Source: Hormiphora californensis
Taxonomy: Eukaryota; Ctenophora; Tentaculata; Cydippida; Pleurobrachiidae
NCBI GenBank assembly: GCA_020137815.1
Contig: CM035352.1
Span: 1,466,529-1,530,528 of the forward strand
Direction of reading: 5' to 3'
DNA: 64,000 bases
Within the stretch, counting starts at the first letter, position 1. Each line of letters begins with the position of its first letter. Below, piece after piece: positions 11,481 to 24,400 of this stretch. The position numbers were made by a program, and so were the translations under genes. Below the pieces are notes generated by a model. The model was not told the origin of the DNA. It saw only the letters and a list, made by a program, of their open reading frames with translations, and made no database searches.

Positions 11481-12236
11481 ATGGAGGTTGAAAAATCAAG
11501 TTACATTGAAGGGTTCGGTGACGATGCGGTTATTGTTTTCTCCATACTGACCCTCGTTACAGCGCTGACAATGGCATTTTATTGTAAAACAAGGAAAGGG
11601 ACATACGATATTCGGCCTATGGTGGCAGATGCCTCAAGACGCTCTTCAGAACCCTGTCCCATCTGTTTAGATGAAATCAGTTATCCGGTCCAAACGAACT
11701 GTGGTCACCTCTTCTGTGGGTCGTGTATGTTGGCATGCTGGGACAGTGCCTCCTGGCTTCTCAACCCTCTACCCTGCCCTCTTTGTCGACAGACCGTCAC
11801 CCTGGTGTTCCTCAACTTCACTGAATCCGAATTTTCCTCTGTCTCAGATGATCAGCCGACCTTGATTAGCCGGATTGAGGAGTACAACAGAAGGTTCTCC
11901 GGTGCACCTCGACCTCTCCTTGACTACCTCTACGATATTCCCACCCTCATCTCTCAGATGTGGTCGGATACCGGGCTGGATTCTCTCATGAGGTTCCGGA
12001 TCTACGCATACTTCGCCCTGGCCCTTATCTACCTGCTCATGCCGATGGATATCCTGCCCGAGGCGGTGTTTGGTATCGCGGGTATTGTCGATGATCTTGT
12101 GGTGGTGGTGATCATTGCACTTTATATAACAAACACTTATCGGACTTATGTGGCATATCGAAATCTCAGGCCCCTTGTTAATGGGTTTGCGAGTCATGGC
12201 TTGATGGACGATGCGTTAATGTTCGACGGTCATTGA
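11481..12236 (+). CDS. RNF170: E3 ubiquitin ligase RNF170
   Basis: Intronless 251-residue ORF; an acceptor-like CACAG at about 11427 may end a 5'UTR intron. The order is: one N-terminal membrane span, RING finger CPICLDEISYPVQTNCGHLF...CPLCRQTVTL (about 58-107), a linker with EEYNRRFSGAPRPLLDYLYDIPTLI, and the DUF1232 membrane region YLLMPMDILPEAVFGIAGIVDD. RNF170 orthologues share all of these, including YNRRFSG and the DxxPEAxFGxxGxxDD core. It is an ER-resident RING ligase. It lies ~300 bp after its paralogue in the same orientation, indicating a tandem duplication. Confidence 0.92.
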   Translation: MEVEKSSYIEGFGDDAVIVFSILTLVTALTMAFYCKTRKGTYDIRPMVADASRRSSEPCPICLDEISYPVQTNCGHLFCGSCMLACWDSASWLLNPLPCPLCRQTVTLVFLNFTESEFSSVSDDQPTLISRIEEYNRRFSGAPRPLLDYLYDIPTLISQMWSDTGLDSLMRFRIYAYFALALIYLLMPMDILPEAVFGIAGIVDDLVVVVIIALYITNTYRTYVAYRNLRPLVNGFASHGLMDDALMFDGH

Positions 12237-12248
12237 GGTATCGGACTA

Positions 12249-12308
12249 CTGTCTGGTGGCCCGATATGACTGCACTGTGAGAATCAAAACGGGGGCGCCG
12301 TCAGACAG
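12249..12308. repeat. Short inverted-repeat element, CTGTCTGGCG family
   Basis: Begins CTGTCTGGTGG and ends GCGCCGTCAGACAG. Related copies with CTGT(C/A)TGG...CCAGACAG ends lie at about 36758-36799, 41772-41832, 52108-52177 and 61172-61224. Lengths are 42-70 bp, so these are minimal terminal-repeat elements with almost no interior. Confidence 0.65.
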
Positions 12309-12828
12309 TCGGATGGGAGTTGTGGGAGGTTATAAGAGATGTATACCAGATTGTCCAACTATAGGATGAACTCAAGGAGAGTGTGTCAGATCCAGAATTG
12401 CTGTCAAAGCATCAATACTCAGAAAATTGATAGCTCTTTGGTATTTGGTTTGATGAAGTGTTTATATAACACTTAGTGTTGAGTTCAAAATATCTTTATA
12501 ATCTACACATTTAATTATCGTTTATTTAATGAGCTCCTGTTTTTGAAAAAATCGTATAATAATTCGTACAATTATTTTTCTTTTCATCCTAATCTCCTCG
12601 CTTCATTTCCTTCTTGTACATGTCTGTCTGTATGGTATTCCCCGAATACAACACCCAAGGAAATACAACCCTATTTCTGGGAATCTAGTGTCTACCCGGA
12701 AGTATATCACTTGATGCAATGAAGGAATTGCTGTGTTCATGTTTCAATGTGTTAGTTGCATGACTCCTATCTGTTCACAGCTTTCGTGCCCTGTATTCCC
12801 CTCCTTTTACACCAGCATCTCTCTCTTA

Positions 12829-13011
12829 CAGTGCTGCTTGCAGTCAAAATACGGTATCGCGAAATACAGTAATGAGACACACACGTTGCATAACACGCGG
12901 CAAAAAGTTCATGTATCAGCACGTACTAGCGTACTGATTGGCCACGGTTGCGTGTCGTCTTACTGTATCTTCGTTTTCCATTACCGTTTTCCCACTACAA
13001 GCGACCGTGTT
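12829..13011. repeat. ~185-bp dispersed element, copy 1 of 3
   Basis: Starts ACAGTGCTGCTTGCAGTC and ends CACTACAAGCGACCGTGT. The ends are imperfect inverted repeats of each other (roughly 12 of 17 positions), and TA lies beside the insertion. It matches 39986-40171 and 41249-41433 over the full length. Non-coding; a MITE-like element of undetermined superfamily. Confidence 0.8.
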
Positions 13012-13205
13012 ATGTTGTTGTTATAAGCCACCCACTTTCAATCTTGGCCTGCTGTCGTTCTTTTCTAATGACTCAATACGCAATCCCCTGACCCCTGATC
13101 AGTGAACAATCCCCTTACTACCACTCATGTTTCTCAGTGCTCCTTCATAATATATATTTGTTTACCAGTGCTCCTTCATAATATACATTTTGTTTAGCAT
13201 GTAGA

Positions 13206-16200
13206 ATGGAGGAGGACGTGGAACTTGATTCAAAATATCGGTCCTACGCCAACCAGGTGGAAAAGGTTCTCAAGCAGTTCGAGAGTCCTAGGGAATGGGC
13301 GGATCTGTGTTCTTATCTAACTAAACTAAAACGGGTTAGTAAACTATATTTTCAACTTTCAAAACACACCTCTTGAATTATTGGGACTTGTATACCATGC
13401 CTTTCCCCTGGAAATCCCAGTAAGCAAATCGAGTTGAATGTATCGAAACATCTGTTGGGGCTCGTTTGTTCGACTTTTTTTTCTGTCAAAAAAGGGATTT
13501 AGTAAGCTGAAACATATCCACAGCCCGGATTAGTATAATCACTTTTTGGGATTAGAGAAACACTTCCTTTGTCAGGTTATTCAAGAAGGACTAACAACCC
13601 TCAAAAAATACCGCCTAGTAAATAATAACAAGCAGCCGTTCTATTATATTTTCTCTAAAAACACCGTGATTTCAAAAAGCATACTTTTCTTTCCTGCTAG
13701 AAAGCAAATCCGTGTGTGCATCCTTGTGCTTTGTGAGAGTGACATATTCTTTATCATAATCCTCTCAATATGTAATGTACTTTTCACAGTACAGGCTTTA
13801 ATATTTTTACCCGCACAAGATGTATATTATATGCAGGGGAAATGTAGGACACAATATGACACAGTAAATGTAGGGCACATAGTAAATGTATTGTGTTGAA
13901 GTGCGAAAAGGATTAAATTTTAGGTTGACTAGATTCAAAGGCTAAAGCGCTTGACTCTTGAGAGAGATATCTTACGCTGCTGAGCATTCAATTTGTGTGC
14001 GTGTGTGTTTGTACATTCCAATTCCAACCTACAAAGGTTTCAATCATTTCTCTCTCACCCGTAAGTGAACCCCTCTCTCTTTCCCAGATCCTTCAAAGTA
14101 ACAGCAAGTATACGGTAATACCCAAGAAGTTATTGGTCGCTAAGCGTCTCTCACAATGCCTCCACCATGCTCTACCATCAGGTAATGCACCTTGATGTTC
14201 TGAACGTCTGTTTTCTCTGTTTCTCGTTTGTTTTCTCTAATTTCTCTGTTTTCTCTGTCGGTTTTCTTTGTCTTGTCTGTTATTATAATATCTCTGTTTC
14301 TTTGTTCAAACATCGTCTTCGTTCATCCAGGCGTGCACCTGCGGACCTTGGAAGTGTATGTGACGATCTTCAAACGTATTGGAAAGGATAGGCTGGCACA
14401 CGATCTCTCCATTTACAGTGTGGGACTATTCCCTCTGGTGCGGCATGCTGCCATGAGTGTCCGACCTAAGCTGCTAGGTGAGTTACACAACTTCTACAGC
14501 TCCATATTTTTGCCAAAGTTTAGAAAAAAAAAGATAAAAACTAAATATCTCTCCATCAGATATCTTTGAGAACTACTATATCCCCCTGGAGCGACAACTG
14601 ATACCCTGTCTTCACGGTTTCATCCTAGCCCTTTTATCCGGGCTAGAGGAAGGAAGTGAACATTTTGACAGGTAAACCGACCACACCTGAGTATCCAAAC
14701 TCAGTCAAATCTCACATGCATCTGAGTATCCAAAAAGACAGACGCATTGTTCACCAGAAGTAAGCACTTTACCGAGTTCATTAACTAACTAATTGATTGA
14801 CCCTCTTTTTCAGTGTCACAGGTCTACTTGGTAGAGTTAAACTTGTAACGGACAGAACACTATTCTATGGCAGTCTCTGGAGGGCTCTGATATCGGATCC
14901 TAGTGTTAGATATCAGGGATCACTTTACGTTCTTAGTCAGATTACCCGCCGCAAGAGGGTACGTGTTTAGAGTTGTGTAGCTCACACTGCATTTCATTTC
15001 ACAAAATGACGTCACAGAGGGATCGGCAGAGCAAGTCTAGAGCTCCTCCCCCCCCCCCCCCCCATTTGGAGATGGAGATAGAAACCAGTGAACTAGATAC
15101 CACGATACCACAATTTAACAAAAGTTTCAATGTGTGCAGGTGGGACAAGCTATTCTGGGAGACAACAGGGAAACCCTGATCCGTGCACTTTGTCTGGGGT
15201 TGGAGGACTCAAACACTCTCACTCAGAGGAACTTCTTGGACTTTGTACTCTTTGCCTGCCCCCTAAATTGTAAGTAAGCCCTAGCCCCTCATTACATTAT
15301 CAAACAAAGTTTGCCGTCTTTTCATGACGAGTATTATCACTGAAAATCAAAACCAGATGGGTGACGGAGACCCTGATAGATAAGAGAAAAGATATATATG
15401 TGGGCAACATAAACAACCTGTGCGTCATACAACATGGGTGGGGGGGGGGGGTCACATGAGTCATCTACCACATCTACACAATTCAGTTTTCAATCTTTTC
15501 ACTCTCCCTGCATAACACACCGAATTATTCCTTTTCAGCGAAAGATTTCTCCCGATCTGAGGTCCACCAACTGATGCGATCAGCGCTGTGTGTGTTTCTC
15601 AGGAGGGACATGGCGCTGAATCGCCGTGTTTACAATTGGTTGGAGGGACATGGAGCGGAGGAGAGCAATGAGACGAAAAGGATCAGCATGACGAGCATGG
15701 AGTTGCATGCCATCATGACAAACGGAGATGAGGTTCAGGGGGTCATTGAGGTAACAAGATATATATTGTATAGGACTTGTAAAGAAGGACGACTATTTTG
15801 TAGTACCAAAATCATTCAGACATCTAGAAATGTGCTTTATATTTCCTTATCTCCATTACAATTTATGATATTCAGGATCATGAAGAGACGGTTGCCATGA
15901 CACCAGTGGAATCTGTGACGTCAGCAGTGACAGAAACAACAGAACTGAGTACCGTCCCAAACGGGGATATTGTAATAGAGGAGCCACCCCCAGCTGAGCT
16001 CCGTACAATCGAACAAGAGGAGAAAGAGGAGAAGCTCATGACTGAAGGTAACGATTATTCAGAATGAGATCTGAGCAAGAATTAAGTTTACCTTATTATT
16101 GTACTAAAATTCTACTAAAATTACTTCCTGAAGGTAACGAGGAAGAAGATACAGGGTCCAGCGAGGGGCGGGTATCATCACGGCACTATGAGAGGATATA

Positions 16201-18360
16201 CGAGCTGGAGGAGGGAGATACCCCTACCCCACTATCTACTGATCCCCCCTCTAGTAATGGGGATATAGCACAGAAGGAAGATGTTGATCGAGTTGTTGTT
16301 GATACCTCCCTGTCACTGGTATGGAACTCGTTATATTATGTGTGACAAACTAACACATGTGCATGTTCCTGTCATGTTAGTTTGTCTCTATCGTAATCAG
16401 TCTGTCTTTAGCTGTCTTTGGGGATGGTATGGTGGATTTGTATTGCTGCATGCGTACCTAAATCTAATTGTTTTCTCAGGAAGAGTTAGAGGCAACAAGA
16501 GCCAGATTTTTCCTCAACTACGGCCGTCCCTACATGATGACATGCTTGAGACTGCTACTCTTTGAGGACGTGACGGATAAAACAGCCCTCATGCAACCAT
16601 ACCGGATTATTAACAGTCTCATGGACAGAGCTGATTTTGGTAAGAAGATGGGGCGGGTGAGGAGAGGTTTTAGTAGAGTGAGGGCTTTTTTGGAACATTT
16701 CCGTGCTAATTAGATCTGATGAGTGTATACAGTAGGTACATAGTGTAATTTATAAGACTGAAATTTGACCCGGTCTCATGTAGAGACCCTGGAAATATAT
16801 CAGCCAATCCTTAAATAGACCTCTCTGAATCTCATCTCCTCCACCGGGGGGTGGTTTGCAGCTGATAGCTGCGGTCTCCTCTAACCCCTAACTCCTGTTT
16901 AGGTAACGCTATCATAGAGGACCTGTTGCTGGATATAAACCGAGCCCTCTACCGGAACTGTGTTGCATCAGGTGTAACTGTATCATCGACTAGTATCACT
17001 CAACTAAAACTACACAAATCAGATGCCTCCAAAGGTTAGAGAACAGGAACCGACCGAATCAGGAAATACTGGTCCCTGATTGGCTGATAACCAGTCACGC
17101 GACCTAAATAACTTCCTGTTAGAGAAGCAGAGAGAGAGAACTGAATAGTATATATTCAAATTGCTGGTAAAAGCAAAAGTTTCACTCCGGAAACTTCACT
17201 TTTGTATATATTCATCCCTAACTTCCCCCCCCTTCTAGAGCTTCGTAACGCTGCTAACATGTTGCTTAACAAGTTTGAACCGAACCTCCTTTGGGACTGG
17301 ATAGCACAGCAACTCGCTTCACGTGCCCGTGACCCACCCCGTGGCTCGTCCACCCCCGAGCGGGGCGAGGAGGAGGATGATGGGAGATTGTTTACACCGA
17401 GCATGGAGTCTAGTTTTGATGAGTTACTCTCACTTACCGACTTCCTTCTGGAGATTGTCTCATTCGTAAGTTGACCACGCACCCTCCTCTTTACACATGT
17501 CTGTCTGTCTGTACCTCTCGACCCCCCCCTTAACATGTAATTCTGTACCTCTGGCTTTTTGTTCTGACTTCATATCCCACCATAAAATAAATGCCTGTAT
17601 ATTCATCGTTGTGTAGCTCACGCCGCATTATGTTTCACTGTGAGGGTTGAGTAGATCAAATTCATGGGTGTAGCACTTGATAATGATCTACCTTTTTAGG
17701 AGATTATTATCATCTTTCTGCCTCGATTCTCCCTTTCTTCATTGTCGTTCCGCCATGTAGTCACCACGATATAAGCCGTTTAGAAAACACATACACAGAA
17801 GATTTAATGATGCTATCCTTCCATTATAAACCACGGGTGGATATATGTGTGTAGTTTTACTCATGCGGCAGGCACATGTATTATATCCCATTATATGCCG
17901 GATTTATATTCAAATCATGAAATCTAACTGTGATGAGATTGGCAATGCACCGCAACATGCACCCAATATATCACCCTAGCAATGTACCACGTAGTACACG
18001 TGTTATACACTGTAGTGTGTTGTGTGTGGTGTGGGTATCAGTAATGGAGTATCATGGCCAGCCAGCTGTTTCACAATAATTGGGGAGGCAGTTAGATTGG
18101 ATTTGTGGTAAAGTAGCATACCATACCCTCTGTCACATTGCTTTATTTTATCTGGACTTTAGATCAGCTGAATAGTCCAAAGAAAATCCAAACACACTCT
18201 AAAGTTCAGAATAAGATCTGTGAAGCGAAGCTACCAGTTTGACAATGGTCCAACGCGACTTAGTTTACATTTCTCTGTGTAGATACAGGGACAGAGCTCG
18301 CTCTGTGCGGGTTCGGTAGAGCAAAGGCAATGGTGCTCGTGCATTCTATTATCTCTCTGA

Positions 18361-18435
<75 letters not shown>

Positions 18436-21400
18436 TTTTTCATCGGTATACATTTGTCGTCAGAAAGGCAGTCGGTCGTAAGCAAAAATGTAAACACGGC
18501 GCCTTTCGTTTGGCAAACCGCAAAGTACTCTACACATTTCATTTGTATAAGAGGAAATAAAAATGAATCACTGAGAATTTAATGAACTTCATCTGATTTG
18601 CCCAGACGAACAGATCAAGTAGTAAAGGGCCCTCGTCTGTGTTTGGTAGTTGGCGACGTATGTATTGTTTTGTGTGCGTGTGTGTGTGTAAAAAGTGAGA
18701 CAATTACTTTGTACCATTGTGTATCACAGCTGTGTACCATTGTGTACTGTGAACTGTGTACCCTAGCAGGAAGTAAAACTGTCTGTATTATACATCGACA
18801 TGTACGAACTGGGATAGATAGATCCACGGCAAAGATACAATTCACCGAATTTGTATGATCAATCAATCCGGGTTTATACAACAACTATAGTACTATCTCT
18901 GTATGCTCCTTTATTTGTCTTCACAATTCAAATTATATTCATTATTCACAAACTTCGCTATTGTACAGGGGTGCAGACTGCAGTGTGCAGCACACCTGTG
19001 AACACTCACACACCCTCCTGGGATGTTGTCAAGATGTGTAAAATAGTATATAGTCAACTGTCTCCCAATTGTTTCTCCTCTTTTATCCATTATTCAGTCA
19101 ACTGTCTCTTTTCTCTTGTCTTATGTCAGTCAACTGTCTTTTTATCCATTCAGTCAACAACACCCCCTCCTCCTTACAGTACTATCTATCACTCTATCAC
19201 CTGCTCATATCTCTCACCTCTCTCTAATCACTCTATCACCTGCTCATATCTCTCACCTCTCTCTAATCACTCTATCACCTGCTCATATCTCTCACCTCTC
19301 TCTAATCACTCTATCACCTGCTCATATCTCTCACCTCTCTCTAATCACTCTATCACCTGCTCATATCTCTCACCTCTCTCTAATCACTCTATCACCTGCT
19401 CATATCTCTCACCTCTCTCTAATCACTCTATCACCTGCTCATATCTCTCACCTCTCTCTAATCACTCTATCACCTGCTCATATCTCTCACCTCTCTCTAA
19501 TCACTCTATCACCTGCTCATATCTCTCACCTCTCTCTAATCACTCTATCACCTGCTCATATCTCTCACCTCTCTCTAATCACTCTATCACCTGCTCATAT
19601 CTCTCACCTCTCTCTAATCACTCTATCACCTGCTCATATCTCTCACCTCTCTCTAATCACTCTATCACCTGCTCATATCTCTCACCTCTCTCTAATCACT
19701 CTATCACCTGCTCATATCTCTCACCTCTCTCTAATCACTCTATCACCTGCTCATATCTCTCACCTCTCTCTAATCACTCTATCACCTGCTCATATCTCTC
19801 ACCTCTCTCTAATCACTCTATCACCTGCTCATATCTCTCACCTCTCTCTAATCACTCTATCACCTGCTCATATCTCCCTGATCCTAACCCAACAACAGAA
19901 TACCCCCTCCCAGGAATACAACGCCTCTGCAGTCCAGTCTACCTTCCTGCCTCGAGTACTACAGGGGATATGCGAGAACATGAGGGTCCATGTCCAATCC
20001 ATGCCAGTTGAGATCCTGGCCCATGCCATTGAGACATGTTCCAACTTGTTGTCCCGTGCCCAACCAACCACTGTGGATCCTAGTCATTTTACGGGAACAC
20101 CAGAGCCGGCTTCTAACATTCCCCAGGGTAAGAATAATAATAATAGTCAGACCCCGATTTACCGGGTAAAACCATTTTCCCCCGAGCAGCCCGGTAAATA
20201 TGGGTATGACTGTACTAATCTGTAGTGTAGACTGTAGTTACTGATTAGTGATTATTTAGTTACTAAACCTGTCCCCAGATTTGACAATGGATGACGCTGG
20301 TGAGGCCACCAAAACACCGGGTGGTGATGGTGGTGGTACGACAGAAGCTCACCAGCTGCAGATGGAGGAGCTTAGTGTGGAGATGAGTGAGGAAGGAAGG
20401 GAAGCTGACTCTGTCAACCATACCGCCTCCTCTCAGGGGTTCATATCAAATGCCATTACTGTGTAAGTATACAGTAGTATTAGTATACAGATTACAGTAG
20501 GTACTTTTAGTAAGGTGTGGGTAATTGATCTAACAAATTACTGATTGGTATGTCTACACCCTGATTATGGTGCAGTGAGGTCAGATATCACGTGTGATGT
20601 CACATTGATTATCGGTGGTCAACAGATGGTCATGTATCGTCTTTCAGTCACCCACACTGCAGCAGTACACTGCAAATGAGGAGACAAAATGTAGGAAGCG
20701 AAAAGTGAGTATGAGCTCACTCAAACATCTGTCACATTTTCCAGGTACCAGGAGTTTCTATCTGAGCTGTTGGAGCAACGGGTTATCAAAACCTATGAAT
20801 CTGATCGGGATTCAAGCAACGAAATGACAACCGTCTTTAATCCTGCCTGTGCCCTACTCCTCGATTTTGCCTGTTTTCCTATTTTCTGTCACAGTGACAG
20901 TGAGACCGTTGATCAGATCCAATTAACAGACTTCTCGTTCCCTGGTCAAGAAGGTAGCTAGTTGATTTACACCCATTTTCAGGACCATACCCACACCTGC
21001 TTATAATGCTACTGAATACCCAAATTAAAACTTAAATGTAATATCACTATTTCACTATCTTTCAGAGGAAAGTGTTGTTCTCCCCGGCTGGCTGTCATCC
21101 CTTCTTCACTGCTGCAAACTAACAGACTGGCATGAAGTTGTGTTGACCTCAGTCAGGACTCTCTCCATTCTTATCGGAATTACACTTTCAATTGGTGAGT
21201 GGGGGTGTCGGGGTTTGAACCCGGGTCCTTCTGACTACGATTCCGTAAAATGAATGACGATTTGAGATCAAAAGTAGGGTTAGTGATCTTGGAACTCCAA
21301 CAAAAAAGTTCAGACAGCCACAGCCTGCCCGGGCATTTTATTAGACCGCCGTTCAGGTGGAATCGAACCACTACGACCTTCGTCGTCCACAGATTTGAAG

Positions 21401-24400
21401 TCTGCGCTCAGAACCATCCAAGATCAGTACGGCGAGATGAGGGAATTTCAGGCCTTTTTATAGGCTGCTCATTCCGAGTGTATTTTGCATTTCTTATAAC
21501 ACACCTAGCCAATGATATAGATTTCCCAGGATCATTTGTTTTGACGTGTTATTACTTATTTTCCACGTATTTAGTTTCTTCAAGCTATGTCATTATTTCC
21601 ATCGGATGGCTGCCAGAGCTATCCCTGTATGTAACGCGCGAGAACATGCTTCTGTCAAAATGTGAAAGTGTGCGCTTGAGTGAGTGAGACCAGATCGAGC
21701 GCGCGGTGGTCCCAACTCACGGGGTTGATGATGTGACTGACAGCATGAGCTATTTTAGTCCCCCTACTTCCCTATCCTATCTGATAACCAGATTCCCCCT
21801 AATCCAGCTGTGTTTTCAGCTTCCCCTATCCTATTTTAGTCCCCCTACTTCCCCCTGACAATAACCAGCTTGACCTTCTAATAACAGCGTCCCACTAATC
21901 CCTGTGTCATGCGTGTTTTCATAACTAGCTTCCCCCTAATTCCTGTGTTTTCATACTTCCCTAATCCCCCTGTGTGTTTTCAGCGGAGGAACAGGGTGCC
22001 GGGAGAAAGGCACTGGAGGGGAGTGTTGCAGTCGTTCTTATGCCAATGCTATCTGAGGTTCAACTCCGATACATCCAATCCCACACGTCCTGTTTTTCTG
22101 AGATTGTCAGGAGTTTATGGGGATATTTGGCTGCTAAACATGCTGCTCTGCATCACCGAGTTGTTAAGTTGTTATGGAAACTACATCACCTGGCTCCCAG
22201 TCCTGATGTCACTGAGAATGTGATGGGTGAAATGTTAGCTAGTAGCAACCTGGTACGTTATGAATTATATCATAGCCTAGCCTAGATGATATAACCCCAA
22301 TTCACTAATATAATAATGATCAAGTTCGTCATCATGGGTCCGTTTAAAATGGGCCTAGTTTGATTCGGGGCCTGGCAAGGCCCCCCGACCCGAATATAAC
22401 CCAAACTCAACCCATCCCCCCTAAAACATCCCCCCTAAAACTAAAACAACGGGGCCGAGCCGACAGGCCCTTAATACCAGATGAAAAAAAAACCATTCGG
22501 GGCCTGGCAAGGCCCCCCGACCCGAATATAAACCAAACTCAACCCATCCCCCCTAAAACATCCCCCCTAAAACTAAAACAACGGGGCCGAGCCGACAGGC
22601 CCTTAATACCAGATGAAAAAAAACCATAAAACCATAAAACCATAAACCATAAACCATAGATATTTTTAGAGTGAAAGTTTTGAAGCCCCCTGAAGTAGTA
22701 GAGAGGTGTTCTATGGCTCGTTGGAAAGGTCTCGAGGTCCCGCGACGTATAGGGGGTGTGGCGATGGCCATACCCAAACCTATAAGGGGTAGGACGCGAA
22801 AAACAGTCAAAATAAGGGGTATGCTGAACTCGGCAATTAGAAGGAGTAGAAAGGTGTTCTAGGGTGCGTTCGAAAGCTCTCGAGGTACTGAAGTAATTGG
22901 AATGTAATTGGAAGTAATTACATGTAATTGGAAGTAATTACATGTAATTAAAGGGTAATTACATGTAATTAAAAGGTCTAAATGACCCCAAATGATAATT
23001 TAAACATATTTTGACATATTTTGAGGCCCTGAGACCAGCGGGTGGCCAAATTTAATCAGGTTTCGGGTCGGCTGACGTAAAAACTCCGCGTTTTGGTCGA
23101 TAACCATAAAACCATAAACCATAAACCATAGATATTTTTAGAGTGAAAGTTTTGAAGCCCCCTGAAGTAGTAGAGAGGTGTTCTATGGCTCGTTGGAAAG
23201 GTCTCGAGGTCCCGCGACGTATAGGGGGTGTGGCGATGGCCATACCCAAACCTATAAGGGGTAGGACGCGAAAAACAGTCAAAATAAGGGGTATACAGAA
23301 CTCGGCAATTAGAAGGAGTAGAAAGGTGTTCTAGGGTGCGTTCGAAAGCTCTCGAGGTGCTGAAGTAATTGGAATGTAATTGGAAGTAATTACATGTAAT
23401 TAAAATGTAATAACATGTAATTAAAGGGTAATTACATGTAATTAAAAGGTCTAAATGACCCCAAATGACAATTCAGACATATTTTGACATATTTGGAGGC
23501 CCTGAGACCAGCGGGTGGCAAAATTTAATCCGGTTTCGGGTCGGCTGACGTAAAAACTCCGCGTTTTGGTCGAGGTAACCATAAAACCATAAACCATAAA
23601 CCATAGATATTTTTAGAGTGAAAGTTTTGAAGCCCCCTGAAGTAGTAGAGAGGTGTTCTATGGCTCGTTGGAAAGGTCTCGAGGTCCCGCGACGTATAGG
23701 GGGTGTGGCGATGGCCATACCCAAACCTATAAGGGGTAGGACGCGAAAAACAGTCAAAATAAGGGGTATACAGAACTCGGCAATTAGAAGGAGTAGAAAG
23801 GTGTTCTAGGGTGCGTTCGAAAGCTCTCGAGGTACTGAAGTAATTGGAATGTAATTGGAAGTAATTACATGTAATTAAAATGTAATTACATGTAATTAAA
23901 GGGTAATTACAGTCGGACCCCGATTTACCGGGATGCTCGGGGGAAAGGCTTTTGCCCGGTAAATCGGGGTGCCCGGTATATCGGGGTAAAATACTGCTAA
24001 ATTCCTATTTCGGGGGAAGATTATGCTCCCGGTAAATCGGGGTTCCGGTAAATCGGGGCCCGGTAAATCGGGGTCCGACTGTACATGTAATTGAAAGGTC
24101 TAAATGACCCAGAATGATAATTTAAACATATTTTGACGTATTTGGAGCAATTGGAAGGAGTAGAAAGGTGTTCTAGGGTGCGTTCGAAAGCTCTCGAGGT
24201 GCTGAAGTAATTGGAATGTAATTGGAAGTAATTACATGTAATTAAAGGGTAATTACATGTAATTAAAGGGTAATTACATGTAATTAAAAGGTCAGCATAA
24301 TCCCAAATGATAATTTAAACATATTTTGACGTATTTGGAGGCCCTGAGACCAGCGGGTGGCCAAATTTAATCCAGTTTCGGGTCGGCTGACGTAAAAACT

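Noticed and set aside
19190-19878. CRISPR-like regular repeat
   Set aside because: Continuous tandem units with no unique spacers, in a eukaryotic intron.
19116-20225. Two long repeat-protein frames (13-residue repeats) over the minisatellite
   Set aside because: The frames stay open only because the unit is 39 bp. The array is intronic and only its 3' end (from 19899) is a true DOP1 exon.
21200-21245. Second tRNA (T-arm-like GGTTTGAACCC) next to tRNA-Sec
   Set aside because: Only a T-arm-like segment is present, with no matching acceptor or anticodon arm. At most a tRNA-derived fragment.
22671-23809. Recurring 63-codon frames starting [14 protein letters not shown]
   Set aside because: They recur with the ~472-bp tandem repeat, have no splice or promoter context, and the opposite strand is equally open.
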